A DNA stretch of 64,000 nucleotides from Triglochin maritima (taxonomy: Eukaryota; Streptophyta; Magnoliopsida; Alismatales; Juncaginaceae): positions 22,236,501 through 22,300,500 of the forward strand of contig OY821787.1 of the NCBI GenBank assembly GCA_963682175.1, written 5' to 3'. The position numbers and the translations under genes are program-made. This document shows, piece after piece, positions 47,442 to 57,975 of this stretch. Numbering within the stretch: the first letter of the stretch is position 1; each line of letters opens with the position of its first letter. A model generated the notes under the pieces. It saw only the letters and a list, made by a program, of their open reading frames with translations, did no database searches and was not told the DNA's origin.

Positions 47442-47915
47442 CATGTTACAAACATATCCGCGCCTTCCTCCTCCCAAGTGCATATTGTGGCATATTTCGT
47501 CTGCTAATAAAATCTGGTCATTAACTGGGCTTCCACTCATGAACGACCTTTGTGTTTCCCGCACCAATCTTGGAAGAAGCACCTTCAATCGATTCGCCAA
47601 AATCTTCGACAAGAAATGATACACCATGTTACAAAGAGAGATGGGTCGGTAATCATCAACCGTGGTGGGCATTGTCTTCTTTGGAATAAGTGTAATAGAT
47701 GTGTAGTTGACTTGCTTCAGTAGCTTTTCACTTCTCTTGAAGGAGTCATCACCTTTGAATAGGTCTCCCTTCACACATTCCCAAGAGGCTTTGAAGAATT
47801 TTGCATTAATGTCATCCGGTCTCGGTGCCTTGTCCACGTTCGAATGCTTCACCACTGTTTCTAGTTCCTTTATGTCTAGTGGATGGATAAGTACACGTGC
47901 CTTATCCTTCCCCAT
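47229..47915 (-). pseudogene. in-frame chimera: LINE RT start fused to copia gag segment
   Basis: 228-residue open frame on the minus strand. Residues 1 to about 157 are the start of LINE RT (VDKAPRPDDINAKFF, LIPKKTMPTTVDDYRPISL, FMSGSPVNDQILLADEI, YVCNMD, where relatives continue KMDLSKAYDRV). The rest is copia gag (SGSEYSQDEGHMSFMATNED, VVEVEDDDEVSSYETFPYDD). The join at about 47441-47443 shares GAT. Upstream LINE pieces are frame-broken and no promoter is evident, so translation is doubtful. Confidence 0.82.
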
Positions 47916-50900
47916 CTTTGGAAGACATAACGTCAGGTGTATAGGTTGTACCTGAAAACCACTAGCAAATAAATTAGAGTAACGCCTCCAGAAGGCCTCC
48001 TAGATAGCCTCTTCATCCTCTATTGCCACCCATTCCTCACTCACTCTCCTCACAATATTGGTGGCTCTCCTCACTCCAAGGGAACACATGGGAAAACATT
48101 GAATTTCAGTCACCTTAATTTAGCCATCAAACCCTTGATTTTTACCTCAATAATGCCTCCTCCCTCACCAAGGCTGCGTCTGAATCCTCATTATAGTGAC
48201 CCTCACGTCACAAGAGCTCCTCGTCACTCAGATTTTCTCCCCTTTCGGGTCTGATTTCCGGAAGCAAGAGCTAAACTTAGCCCACCTTTTGTTCGACAAT
48301 TCCGTAGGTCTCACTCCACCTCTTTAGCACCTCCTTGCGGCATTTAGCTTTGCCATTACCCTAAACATGGGAGTGCCATCCACCATCATCACCCACACCT
48401 CCTTTACCATGTCCTTAAACATCTTATGTTCAGCCCACAAATTCACAAACCGAGACGTGCACTTCTTCCGAAGTCCCTCCTTCTTCATGGTCATATCGAG
48501 CATTGAATGGTCACTCAAATCCATATCCTCCACAACACAGAAAGAATATGGGAAAACTTGTAACCATGCATAGGACATTAAGATTCTACCAATACGCATC
48601 TCATTGCATGACTCCCCATGTGAAGAATTGGACCACGTAAATTCACCTCCGATTAATGGGACCTCAAAAAGTTGAAGTCGATGCACACTAGCGTTGAAAT
48701 CATCCATGGCCACCAGGTTGAATCCCCCATCTTCTCAGCAACACTTCCAATACAATTGAAATCACCACATACCAGCCAAGGCATCAAATCCAAAGGAGTG
48801 GCTCTACCAAGGTCTACACAAAGTAACCACCGCTCCATGTGCCCATTTCAGCATAGACCGCCGTGATTTCTATTGTTTTCCTATTCCTCTTCTCCCTACC
48901 CTCAATCTGCAGCATTTGCGTGGTCTCATAAGTTACCCGGAGGACCACCTTACGGTCATTCCACTTCACTAGGATTCTACTGGAGTTGATAACCAAGTTG
49001 TTTGACGCCCACTCATGTCCCCAAATTGCTTTCCAGAATCGATCAATCTTCTTGAGCTTCATTTTATATTCGACGAGGCACACAATCTCCGTTTTTGCCT
49101 CCATTATTAGTCCCGAAATCATGTGCCACAAGCGGGGAGATTGGAACTATGCACATTCCATACAAGTACATTCATGGCTTCTCAATATGGGACATTTGTC
49201 CCTTACCGCCCCAGTTAGCTTTTGTTGTTCCAGCCGCTTATCTCGAATTGCACAAAATGCCTAGGGTTGTGGTAAGAGAACCTCAATATCCACTGGAGGT
49301 GGTGGAGACATAACCTTGTTCTCGTTCCTCTTTTTCCCAACCTCTCGCTGAAGGAGAGCCTCATATGCACATTCTTCATCCACTTCATCATTGGCATTAT
49401 CCCCTTCATCCCCTCTTCCTCCAAGTTCCGCAAGGACATCAAAATGACCCAAAACCTTAATGCTCGTCTTATCCCTCATAGGTCTTGATCGGGTAAGAAT
49501 GGATCCTCTTGGGCACATGTGGCTGCGGTTGGAGGTGCACTCGTACACCCCACTCAACCCACTCATTTGCTTCTCCCCACAACCCATCTTTTCTTTTTCT
49601 CCGTGCATGTCACATGCTTTTTCTCTAAGGTTTGCTTTGCTACCTTTGCCACATGGTGATGGGTGATTGTCCAACCATATTTCCCTCCCTTGGAGCAAAG
49701 GAAACACCTTAGGATCCTCCCCAATGATTTGTGGACCAGATTGTTTTTTGTTTTCCACCCTAAGTTGTTGTCCACTAATGATTTGATCTCTTCTTGTGCT
49801 CACTTGGCTCCATGCTGCCTCCTTTTGTGTAGCAACCTTTGTCCCCCCCAAAGGAGCCAAGTCATCCACGATTGGTGCATTAAAATTTTCCCATATGGCT
49901 CCACTAGCATTCTGAATTGTGTTTGGCTCCTCTCCTAAAAGCAAAGGTTGCTTTTAGGTTGGCTCACCCCTCACCAACTCTGTTCCAAGGCTCACCTTTT
50001 CCATCAATGTCTCCACCTCTGTTATGATCTTCACCTCCACTTGTTTCTCCATGTCGTCACCTTCCCCTTGCATCACTCGTTGAGGATCATCTCTATCCGC
50101 CCCTCCACACTGGTGTCTCCACTCTCCTCTCTATTCTCATCAATCCCCATTGTGTCTTGCTTTTTTGTCGCCCCTCTCCGGCCAACTTGCACCCAATTCT
50201 GTGACTTATGTGAAGATTTTCCAGCAACTTTCTCCGACACCTTCTCCTTTTCTGTTGGCCTACGTGGGCACCGGGCTTGAGTGTGCCTGAACTCCGAACA
50301 TGTCTCACAATGCCCCAGCTTCCATTCGTACTCGATGGCCACCTTTTCCGAGCTGCCACCTTTTATTTGAATCTTCATGAACTACGGATACTCGAACGTT
50401 CCTTCTACCTCTACAGAAACCCATGCAAATTACAACCTTCTTCCTGAAGTGGTACTGTCATCCATGTATAACGGTTTCCCAAGAACACTAACGTTGGTGC
50501 TCAAGATCTTCGGTGACCAAAACCTTAGGTCTAGTTCCGGAAGCCTTATCCAAATCGGAATGGACCACCAAGGGGGATGCCCACACGAACGAGGGACCCG
50601 TTTAAGAACATGTTTGCGGTCTTCTTCCAATGTGAACCTAAAAAGTAGGAAATCGTTCCATCGATTAATCACCTCCACTCCCCCATTTAGCTCCCAAAGC
50701 TTGTGTAGATATCATTCAAGGATTGGTAAATGTGGTCTCAAATCCACAACCAAACCAAATAGGACCTTCCCCCATGATTTTAGCGCATCCACCACCTCTT
50801 GCTTGGTGCACACTGCCACCTTAACTCCATCCTTTAGCTACGGTTGGACAAACTCAATAGTTGTCTTCACCTTTACACTAGCATTGAATAACTCAGACAA

Positions 50901-51270
50901 CTTCCTTGGTTGACGTTCCTTACCATTTGTTGGAGGGACCGGCTGAACTCTCCTTTCAGTCTCACTTCCACAACTTGTTTGTGCTCTTAGAGGATGCTCA
51001 AGGTTTCCACCATCCTCCAACAACCGTGAATCATTACTAGAATGCTCCAAATGCTCCATTAGAGTAAGAAAACAAGGGTAGAATGATGAGAAATGCTCCA
51101 TAGGTTTCCTTATGCCCTCCCTAGAGCTTCTCTCTCCTACTGTATCTTTATCCCTTCCTTTCCACTCCGTCTCTCTACCCTCTCTCTCCTCTTCTCTCGT
51201 TTCCTCTCTCCTTCTCTCTTCCCTCTCACTTCCTCTGTATTTTCTTCTCTGTCTTCCCTTTTCTCCTCTC
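47442..51270 (-). mobile_element. L1-type LINE, 5' part (ORF1, endonuclease, RT start)
   Basis: A GA-rich leader (51105-51270) comes first. ORF1 starts at ATG 51099-51101 (MEHFSS). It holds a DUF4283-type domain (FLLFRFTLEEDRKHVL, PIWIRLPELDLRFW; 50430-50678) and a CCHC knuckle CETCSEFRHTQARC (about 50290). A Gly/Lys/Glu-rich tail ends at 49261. ORF2 endonuclease pieces: ETKTEIV-like start and RILVKWNDRKVVL (48814-49131), WLVCGDFNCIGSVAEKMG (48653-48838), GGEFTWSNSSHGES and DLSDHSMLDM (48324-48713). RT start is at 47450-47915. The rest of ORF2 is replaced by the copia/Athila duplicate block. Several stops and frameshifts make it inactive. Confidence 0.87.
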
Positions 51271-53076
51271 TTTTTTTTGCAAAGCAAAAAGGGAGGCATA
51301 GCCTATAGTATATATGTGTGTAAAACATTTACAACCTACAAAAAGTTTGTCTATTATAGGCCTGGAGTTATGCTTTGTACATAACTAGAATCTACTATAA
51401 TCTATCATATGCTCGTGACTACCCTAGACGTGTCACTACTTGGTCCATCTAATCTCATACAATCTCAAAGCCTATGGATCCTCCCAAATCTCTTTAATTC
51501 TTGTGCCAATCATGTGCATCGCCTCCTTGTTGAGTATGCCCACATCCTCGAGTCGGTGTATTTCATTGTCAAATATCTGTTTATTCCTCTCTTGCCATTA
51601 CTCATAGATGGTTTTTGCAATAGTAAGTCGAATGTTGGTCTGTTGTGCCATACTTCCTTGCATCACCTTCAACCTTTCCACATCCGAATTAAGCGTGCTT
51701 CCGATCCTCATGTCAATCCTTAGTATTCTCAGCATTCGTGACCATATTTGCCTCAAGAAGTTGCATTTCCAAAATAAATGGGACATGTCCTCATCCCTCT
51801 CCTCACAGAATGTACAAATAGGATCGTGAGTCGTACCTCGAGTTCGCATGACTGTCTTTGTCACCAATGGTCCTCGCAAGGCTCTCCAAAGCATGAGGGC
51901 ATGCTTCGGAATATAGTACTTATGCCACACCATATCTGTCTAGCCCACTTGGCTTCGCCGAAGTGCCACCCAACGCCATGCTTCCTATACTGAGAACACC
52001 TCGCTATTTTCTCCAACCCTTGTAGGAGTGTCTCGTCCTCCATTGATTTTAGTTTGGAGAATCCTAGGCCACAACACCTCCAGCTCTAAGGACCTCGGCT
52101 CAGGAAGTATCCATGCACCCTCGTGGATAAAATATGATACCAAGGTATCCTTTGGAACTCCCATGTCATACTGAAGTCTCTTTCCTCTAGTGAAGAGAGC
52201 AAAGGCCGACCACACCATGGGTCGGTGAAAAACCTGATTGCTGCCCCATCTCCCACATGGAGTTGGATTTTGTCCTTTGCCAACTCCCGGACACTCAAGA
52301 TGCCCCACCACACCCAAGAGCAAATCGATGGTGGTCTTGCTAACCATATATTACAATTCCTTAGGTATTTCCTTTTCATGCATCGAACCCAAAGTGCGTT
52401 TCCACCCTCCACGACTAGCCAAAGGAGGTGCAGTAGCCCAACATCATTCCAATCCTTAAGTTTCCTAAGTCCCAAGCCACCCTCCTTCTTTGGTATGCAA
52501 ATATCCTTTCAAGCTACAACCACCAATTGTGTAGGACCACCCCATACAAAATGGCTAATGAGGCTTTCCACTTCCTTCAAGAGTTTCCTCGGGATAAGAA
52601 AGGCCGATGTCCAATAGATGCTCATACACACAAACACACTTCTTACCAACTCTACACGATCGACCATCTAAAGGAAATTCTATTCCATGTGCTGAGTCGT
52701 TGCAGGACCTTGCTGATCAATCCCATTCAATGGTGTCTCCCTAGTCGTGAGGAGATGAGTGGGATGCCCAAATATGTAACTAGAAAAAAGCTCTCTCCAT
52801 ACCTAGGTGCTTGTAAATCCAGGTGCACTCGGTTGGTTCTCCCCCCATGAATGCTTGACTCTTTGTTGCATTCAGTTGTAGCGTGGAGATATCCGAAAAT
52901 TCCGTAAGAATGCACTTGATAGCCCTCGCATTTGCTCTAGTAGCCACAGCAAAGACCATGACATCATCCGTGAAAAGTAGGTGTGAGAGCTGAACATCCC
53001 CACACCTTGTTGGTTCCAGAGTGCCCCTCTCCACCTCGTTTCTGAACATAGAGCTTACGCAAATGTATCCAAGCAT
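51271..53076 (-). mobile_element. L1-type LINE, 3' part (RT end, zf-RVT, poly-A)
   Basis: Starts abruptly near 53076 within RT (SSMFRNEVERGTLEPTRCGD) and has the catalytic HLLFTDDVMVFAVATRAN. A LARPPSICSWVWWGIL...DPWCGRPLL region follows (52086-52475). The zf-RVT domain (51598-51933) has VWHKYYIPKHALMLWRAL and CTFCEERDEDMSHLFWKC (C..C..H..C). A 3' end GCCTCCCTTTTTGCTTTGC is followed by A8 (51271-51278). The next minus-strand base begins another LINE's GA-rich 5' leader. Together with 47442-51270 it lacks the middle of RT. Confidence 0.86.
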
Positions 53077-53373
53077 TGTTTGTGTGTGTATCTTGCGTTG
53101 AATATTAAATATGACAATGCATTATAATTTACTTAAAAAAATAAGAGTTTACAATGTCGGTAAACCTAAGCAACAATGTGGTTAATCCCTATATGAACGT
53201 AACATGCTAACCGGATGACCGAACTCAATTCAGTTCACAAAAACCACTAACTAGAATCAGCAGTTCGGACAACCAAAAGGCATTTGGTCAGTAGGAGACA
53301 AATGCTTGGGAAATATTGTGTATGATGGCTAAAATACACCACACCAATTTTTAGTGAACATAATAGGGCAGGT
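53077..53373. other. unassigned, left of CACTA-like end
   Basis: AT-rich; no ORF or match to other parts of the window. A short GTTCACAAAAACC/CCGAACTC-rich part near 53215-53290 has a few CGGT-like words. It may be interior of the CACTA-like remnant. Confidence 0.35.
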
Positions 53374-53530
53374 GTGGTAACGTGAACATTCATGTCAGCC
53401 GTAAATTATCCAACACGATAAGACTAAAACCACATTGGTGCACGTCGAACATATAACAATCGACGTGGTAATGTGAACATTCACGTCGACCATATAACAA
53501 CCGACGTGGTAACATGAACATTCACTAGTG
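53374..53530. mobile_element. CACTA-type transposon terminus with subterminal repeats
   Basis: Ends ...CATTCACTAGTG at 53530. Reading inward on the minus strand gives CACTAGTGAATGTTCA. The unit ACGTGGTAAYRTGAACATTC occurs three times (about 53374, 53469, 53505), with GTCGACCATATAACAA between copies. Repeated short subterminal units next to CACTA/TAGTG are typical of plant CACTA (En/Spm) elements. The other end and transposase are not seen. Confidence 0.5.
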
Positions 53531-54315
53531 TTTCCTTAAGTTGATTTATTCATTTGTTGTGACTGTTAGAAAGCTAGTCCTTTTGGACGATTAGTTAGTG
53601 TGTGAGTCGTCCGATTAATTGTTTTTTATAGGGGTTTATACCAAATACATATAGTCATTGCTTTGGTCGGTTTTTAAACTTTATTTCAATGGTTTTATAC
53701 AAATTTGTATCATTCTATATACCTTTATATTTGATGACTACTTGATCAGTCAGACATCTCATCATGAATCAATTGGCCGACTAGATCCATGTGTACTCAT
53801 ATGATGCTTTGATCCATAAAACCCCAAACCCCACTCTAATAGAATTTGGAAGATTGTCCTCATATTAAGTCATCTGAGTCCATAAAAAGGCAATACAAGT
53901 CATGTTGCGCCCGTTTGAGCCGTCCAATTGTGGGTCTGACTGACACTTTATTCATTATCTATTTTGCCGACTCTTTGGCCTTAACCCCACCTCTTGTGAG
54001 CCACTAACGACATCCTTATGCTGTGCACCTACACCACTTCTTACTTCTTACTCTCAATTGCTCAACATTGTAACCTTTCCTCCCTCGGTTCTTGTTCACA
54101 TGCTCATTCTTGATTCCAACTGCCACAAGTTAGAGTCCTTTACGTCATGTAGTTAAAGGTTGTAGCTCTAGTTGGGTGCATCCTCCCTTGTTGTCAGAGA
54201 TATGCAAGCTAAATAAGGGTGATCGCTAGCTTGTATTGTATGGATACTTGACTAATTTCCATGTGCAAGGAGATTGACTGGCAGATACTTGAGTGGTGCT
54301 TGATTGGATGTGAAG
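53531..54315. other. unassigned intergenic stretch
   Basis: No coding region, RNA gene or repeat recognised. The ORFs are short and compositionally random. Confidence 0.5.
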
Positions 54316-54597
54316 TTTAATACCGCTAGTGCATGACCGTGTTGAAGCATGACAAGTTCCGGTCAATCCCTAGGGAGCTAAAACTGGTCATTGCCTATCA
54401 TACTAAAGTGGGAAAAAATGAAGAGTGAGTGGGAGGAATTACACCTTATACTACAATGATCGATAATGAAAACCAAATTTAACTAACCTCGTAGGAGGTG
54501 GAGAATGCATGCCACTTTTAGATGTGTGACGCGTCTGTGAAAAATTACTCTCTCATGACATGAATAATATAGAAATCTATAATGGCCATGACCCTAG
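54316..54597 (-). mobile_element. Athila-type LTR fragment
   Basis: GTTTAATACCGCTAGTGCATGACCGTGTTGAAG resembles the distal LTR end at 9480-9520 and 31838-31875. The ATATAGAAATC...ATGGCC part matches, on the other strand, about 6955-6990. It is cut at 54597 by the 0.8 kb repeat. Confidence 0.6.
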
Positions 54598-55420
54598 TGA
54601 AAGGAATGTGTGTTCTAAAAGTATTCTTTTACATGTCTTTTATTATGAATTGAATGTACAAACATTTTATTCCTTGATTAATGCATTTGTCTTTTGGAAG
54701 TCTTAAGGAAGATGCTTTTGGTCCTTAACTGTAGCCCTGAAAGATAATGATTTGCATAAATCAAAAGAAACTCACAGTCATGGTAATTGACATGGAACAT
54801 TCATTACCGAGGTAAGATTGTCATGTTGGTTAAAAGATATTGTAGCTCTTCAAATATTTTAACAACATGAGTATATGAAATGGAGAATATTTTCTTTCGT
54901 ATGTTGAATAGACCTAATAAATGAAACATTACAGAATTGTGTTTGTGTCATTAATGTTTTCATTGTGTCTTTTGATCCTAAGATATGAGACCTATATCTC
55001 TTCACTTGAGAAGTGTGTAATTTGATCTTTATCAAAAGCTATCATTACACATAGTGATAAAGATATTAGTTGATTATACATACCTTGTGCTGGAAAATAT
55101 GATGTCAAAATATTATCATTGTCCATCTTCATTTGAGTGATGAAATTATTGGGCCCGTTGATAAAGCAAAATTACATTGTGCACAAAGTAACTTATGTAT
55201 AGTTACATATTTATAATTAGCTTATGAGATCAAGAAAAAGAATTTATATTACAAAGATGACACATTCCTACATGGTATAATATTTCTAATTTCATGAGGC
55301 AAGGGATACACAAGTAATATATTTCATATCACTAAATAGATCATGTTCTGTTTGAGTGAACAAAGCATCTTTGTTTTTTGGATAACTATAATGTGTAGCT
55401 AGATACCGTTTATAGTTTAC
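54598..55420. repeat. 0.8 kb interspersed repeat, copy 2
   Basis: TGAAAGGAATGTGTGTTC... to ...GCTAGATACCGTTTATAG, colinear with 41886-42702 and almost the same length. More decayed than copy 1. It inserts into an LTR fragment on its left. No matching five-base flanks found. Confidence 0.6.
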
Positions 55421-55825
55421 GATATTAAATGTTTAATATCATTGCCAATATAACTTAGATAATCTTATAGGTCATACCATAAAACCTTTAGAAGAAAGAA
55501 GAGATGTGATTTTATATTTTATATGATATATTAAGTTTCATGTGTTATGAAATACTATACATGTGGTAAAATAATAAAATCAAAATATCATAATAACAAC
55601 ATGGTTAGAAGAAGAAATAAATTCATGTGAGATGTATATATTATGGGGTATAATGTTTTGACATTATATATGATAATATATTAAATGATATATGTGACCC
55701 CATCATTATAACATATGAATTTGCCAAAACCCCAAAACCCAATTTAATTGGATATTAATCCAAAATTTGGTAAAGTCAAAAATAGTGAAAGATGGTCCAA
55801 CCGTTTGCCCACATTTTTGCATATA
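55421..55825. other. AT-rich stretch left of gag-only copia element
   Basis: No ORF. It may be internal sequence of whatever the 0.8 kb repeat belongs to, continuing at 61170 after the inserted element. Confidence 0.4.
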
Positions 55826-55830
55826 TTAAT
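55826..55830. repeat. target site duplication TTAAT (left)
   Basis: TTAAT directly before TGTTGGATCG; repeated at 61165-61169 directly after ...GCCAACA. Confidence 0.9.
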
Positions 55831-56364
55831 TGTTGGATCGTGTGGGTTATGGGTCCAAAATTATGGCTAATCCTAATTCTCTACTTTATTAAGCAATCAA
55901 ATGTGCAGCGGAATAAACAAACAAAAGTAGAGAAAGACAAATGCAAACCACAATGGAACATGGGGGTTTTTATAGAGGTTCGGCACCCCACCCGGGTCCT
56001 AGTCCTCTCTTGCAAGCTCCGCTCGGATCACCGAGCTCCGCTCGTGACTTCACTAACCACTCCTTGTTCCGAGCCGGCCGAGAACGCCTTTACAAGCTTC
56101 AAACTCGCGAACAACCCTTGCTGAGCTTGGCTCGTCCTCTCACAATCCTAGAGGGATGCTTCGGGCTTTGACCGAAACCTTTACTCTTCTTTGACAACAA
56201 CAAACTTGAGTGGGACAATCACTCTCTAAACATGAGCACACTTGAGAAGGATTAGAATTGATCTTTAATGTCTAAATTTGAGGATTGGAGTGTTTGGAAT
56301 GATCTCTCTAATGTAGGAGCCAAATATGTGTGGAAGAGTTCTGTTAAAATGTGTTTTACAACTC

Positions 56365-56372
56365 TTTATATA
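56365..56372 (-). promoter_or_regulatory. LTR TATA box
   Basis: TATATAAA on the minus strand, about 100 bp downstream (element sense) of the nearest palindrome, the same spacing as in the LTRs at 1741 and 14604. Confidence 0.72.
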
Positions 56373-56469
56373 GGCATTCGAGAGAATAGATCTGTTGGGG
56401 TTGATTGGGTGAGTGTTGGTATAGGATACACAAAACAGAAAGTCGCAGGACCCAATTCTGAGTTAATTC

Positions 56470-56942
56470 GGTCGACCGGATCGGGATGAACGGTCGACCG
56501 TTTGACAGTTTTGAACTCAGTTCGGTCGACTGGTTAGGTAACGGTCGACCGTCCAATGCTAAGACTCAGGTACAATTAAGTGATCGGTCGAACACGGAAT
56601 AGGCTTCGGTCGACCGATTCACAACAGGCACTAAGGGGTTGACAAACAAGGTTATATTCGGTCGACCGAAACAAGGTATACGGTCGACCGAATTCCAACA
56701 GGAAGTTCGGGTTTGTCAGGAGACAGATATTCGGTCGACCGAACAAGGTCCTCGGTCGACCGATACATGAAATGTATTTGGGGTATTTTTGGTTAATACG
56801 AATATGACCGTTGGGTATAATACAACAAAACAAACTGTATGGTCGACCGAAAGTGTATACGTGGTCAACCGAAACCGGGAAGTGAAAACACAAACAGGAT
56901 AATTGATCCTCCGGTCGACCGAACGGTCTGTATCGGTCGACC
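56470..56942 (-). promoter_or_regulatory. GGTCGACC palindrome cluster in LTR U3
   Basis: Eleven perfect GGTCGACC sites (56470, 56492, 56543, 56608, 56660, 56682, 56733, 56754, 56841, 56913, 56935) plus GGTCAACC at 56863, in 473 bp. Pairs often sit 21 or 22 bp apart (56470/56492, 56660/56682, 56733/56754, 56913/56935). Most are embedded in TCGGTCGACCGA. Confidence 0.85.
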
Positions 56943-57319
56943 GAAAGTGGGCAGGCAGTTTGGGTTCAGGTTTAGAGTTTTCCGATCGAAGTTTGGGTGA
57001 TCTATTGAAGTCCAAATTATGTCAAATTTTGTGTGTGACTTCTATAAGGAACCTAGTGTGTGTTTGAGTTCATTTTAGCTCATGTATGCTCAATTTACAC
57101 AAGTTCTAAGACTCAAAGAAAATACAAAATACATGTCTTCAAAAGAGCTTGATTACATGTCTTGACTTGATTTCTTTTCCTCCTTGAGTCTTGATCACCT
57201 GTAGAGGTTAGCACAAAGAAATATATATGCAATGCAATATGTGTGCTACTGTCCATGATAATAATTAAGATTAGGTTGATTAAATCATCAAAACATAGAA
57301 TAAGGCCAAAAAGCCAACA

Positions 57320-57336
57320 ATCTCTCCCTTTTTTAT
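57320..57336 (-). other. polypurine tract
   Basis: On the minus strand AAAAAAGGGAGAGAT directly precedes the LTR start TGTTGGCTTTTTGG. Confidence 0.82.
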
Positions 57337-57975
57337 GATGGCAAACTATATCTTAACTATATCTTAATACATGAAATTTTTATAAGTAAACTACGCATAT
57401 TAATGCTCCCCCTATGGATGTGCATTGTTTTTGTTCAATTTAACTCAAATCCCAAGTTTCACCCCCTTAATTATCTATCCCCCTTTGACATCCATCAAAT
57501 ATTGATATTTATAAAAAAAAATTATACGATTTAAGTTCACTATGGATGTCTTGTAATGAAGTTGCTCCCCCTAAATTTTGCACTTCATTACTCTAAGAAA
57601 ATGATATTCATTAAGCTCCCCCTATCGATATGAATATGATTTGTCAATTAAGTTCATTTCTATTTCTCCCCTATTAACATCAAGTAACTACTACAATTAA
57701 GCATGTGGTGTTTTCATTTCCCCTATTTACATCCATTTAATAAATTTGACTCTAAAACTATGGATGTTATTCAAACATTTAAGATTTGCAATTAATGAAT
57801 TAATGATATGTCAATTAAGCATATAAACCTAGACTAGAACCAATTTTATCCAAAAATTTAGAGGATATCAGAATTATACCAACTTGAAGCTTGAATTGGT
57901 TCTATCCTTGATTCGGTGATATAACCGGTTTTCAATACGACTCGTTTGCTCGCCCGGTCACCACCGATTTCTTCC
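57337..57975 (-). other. non-coding region between gag and polypurine tract
   Basis: Contains repeated C-rich words on the plus strand (CTCCCCCTA near 57410, 57563, 57616). No pol frame. Homologous to 16115-16745. Confidence 0.7.

Larger units (their letters stand above)
55831..57319 (-). mobile_element. 3' LTR of gag-only element
   Basis: 1489 bp, TGTTGGATCG...AAAAAGCCAACA. Minus-strand TATA TATATAAA at 56365-56372. Palindrome cluster at 56470-56942. Confidence 0.9.

Noticed and set aside
51099..51299. LINE ORF1 start at 51299 (MPPFLLCKKK)
   Set aside because: That start lies in the tail of the neighbouring LINE and the frame crosses its poly-A. The ATG at 51099-51101 after the GA-rich leader is the plausible one.
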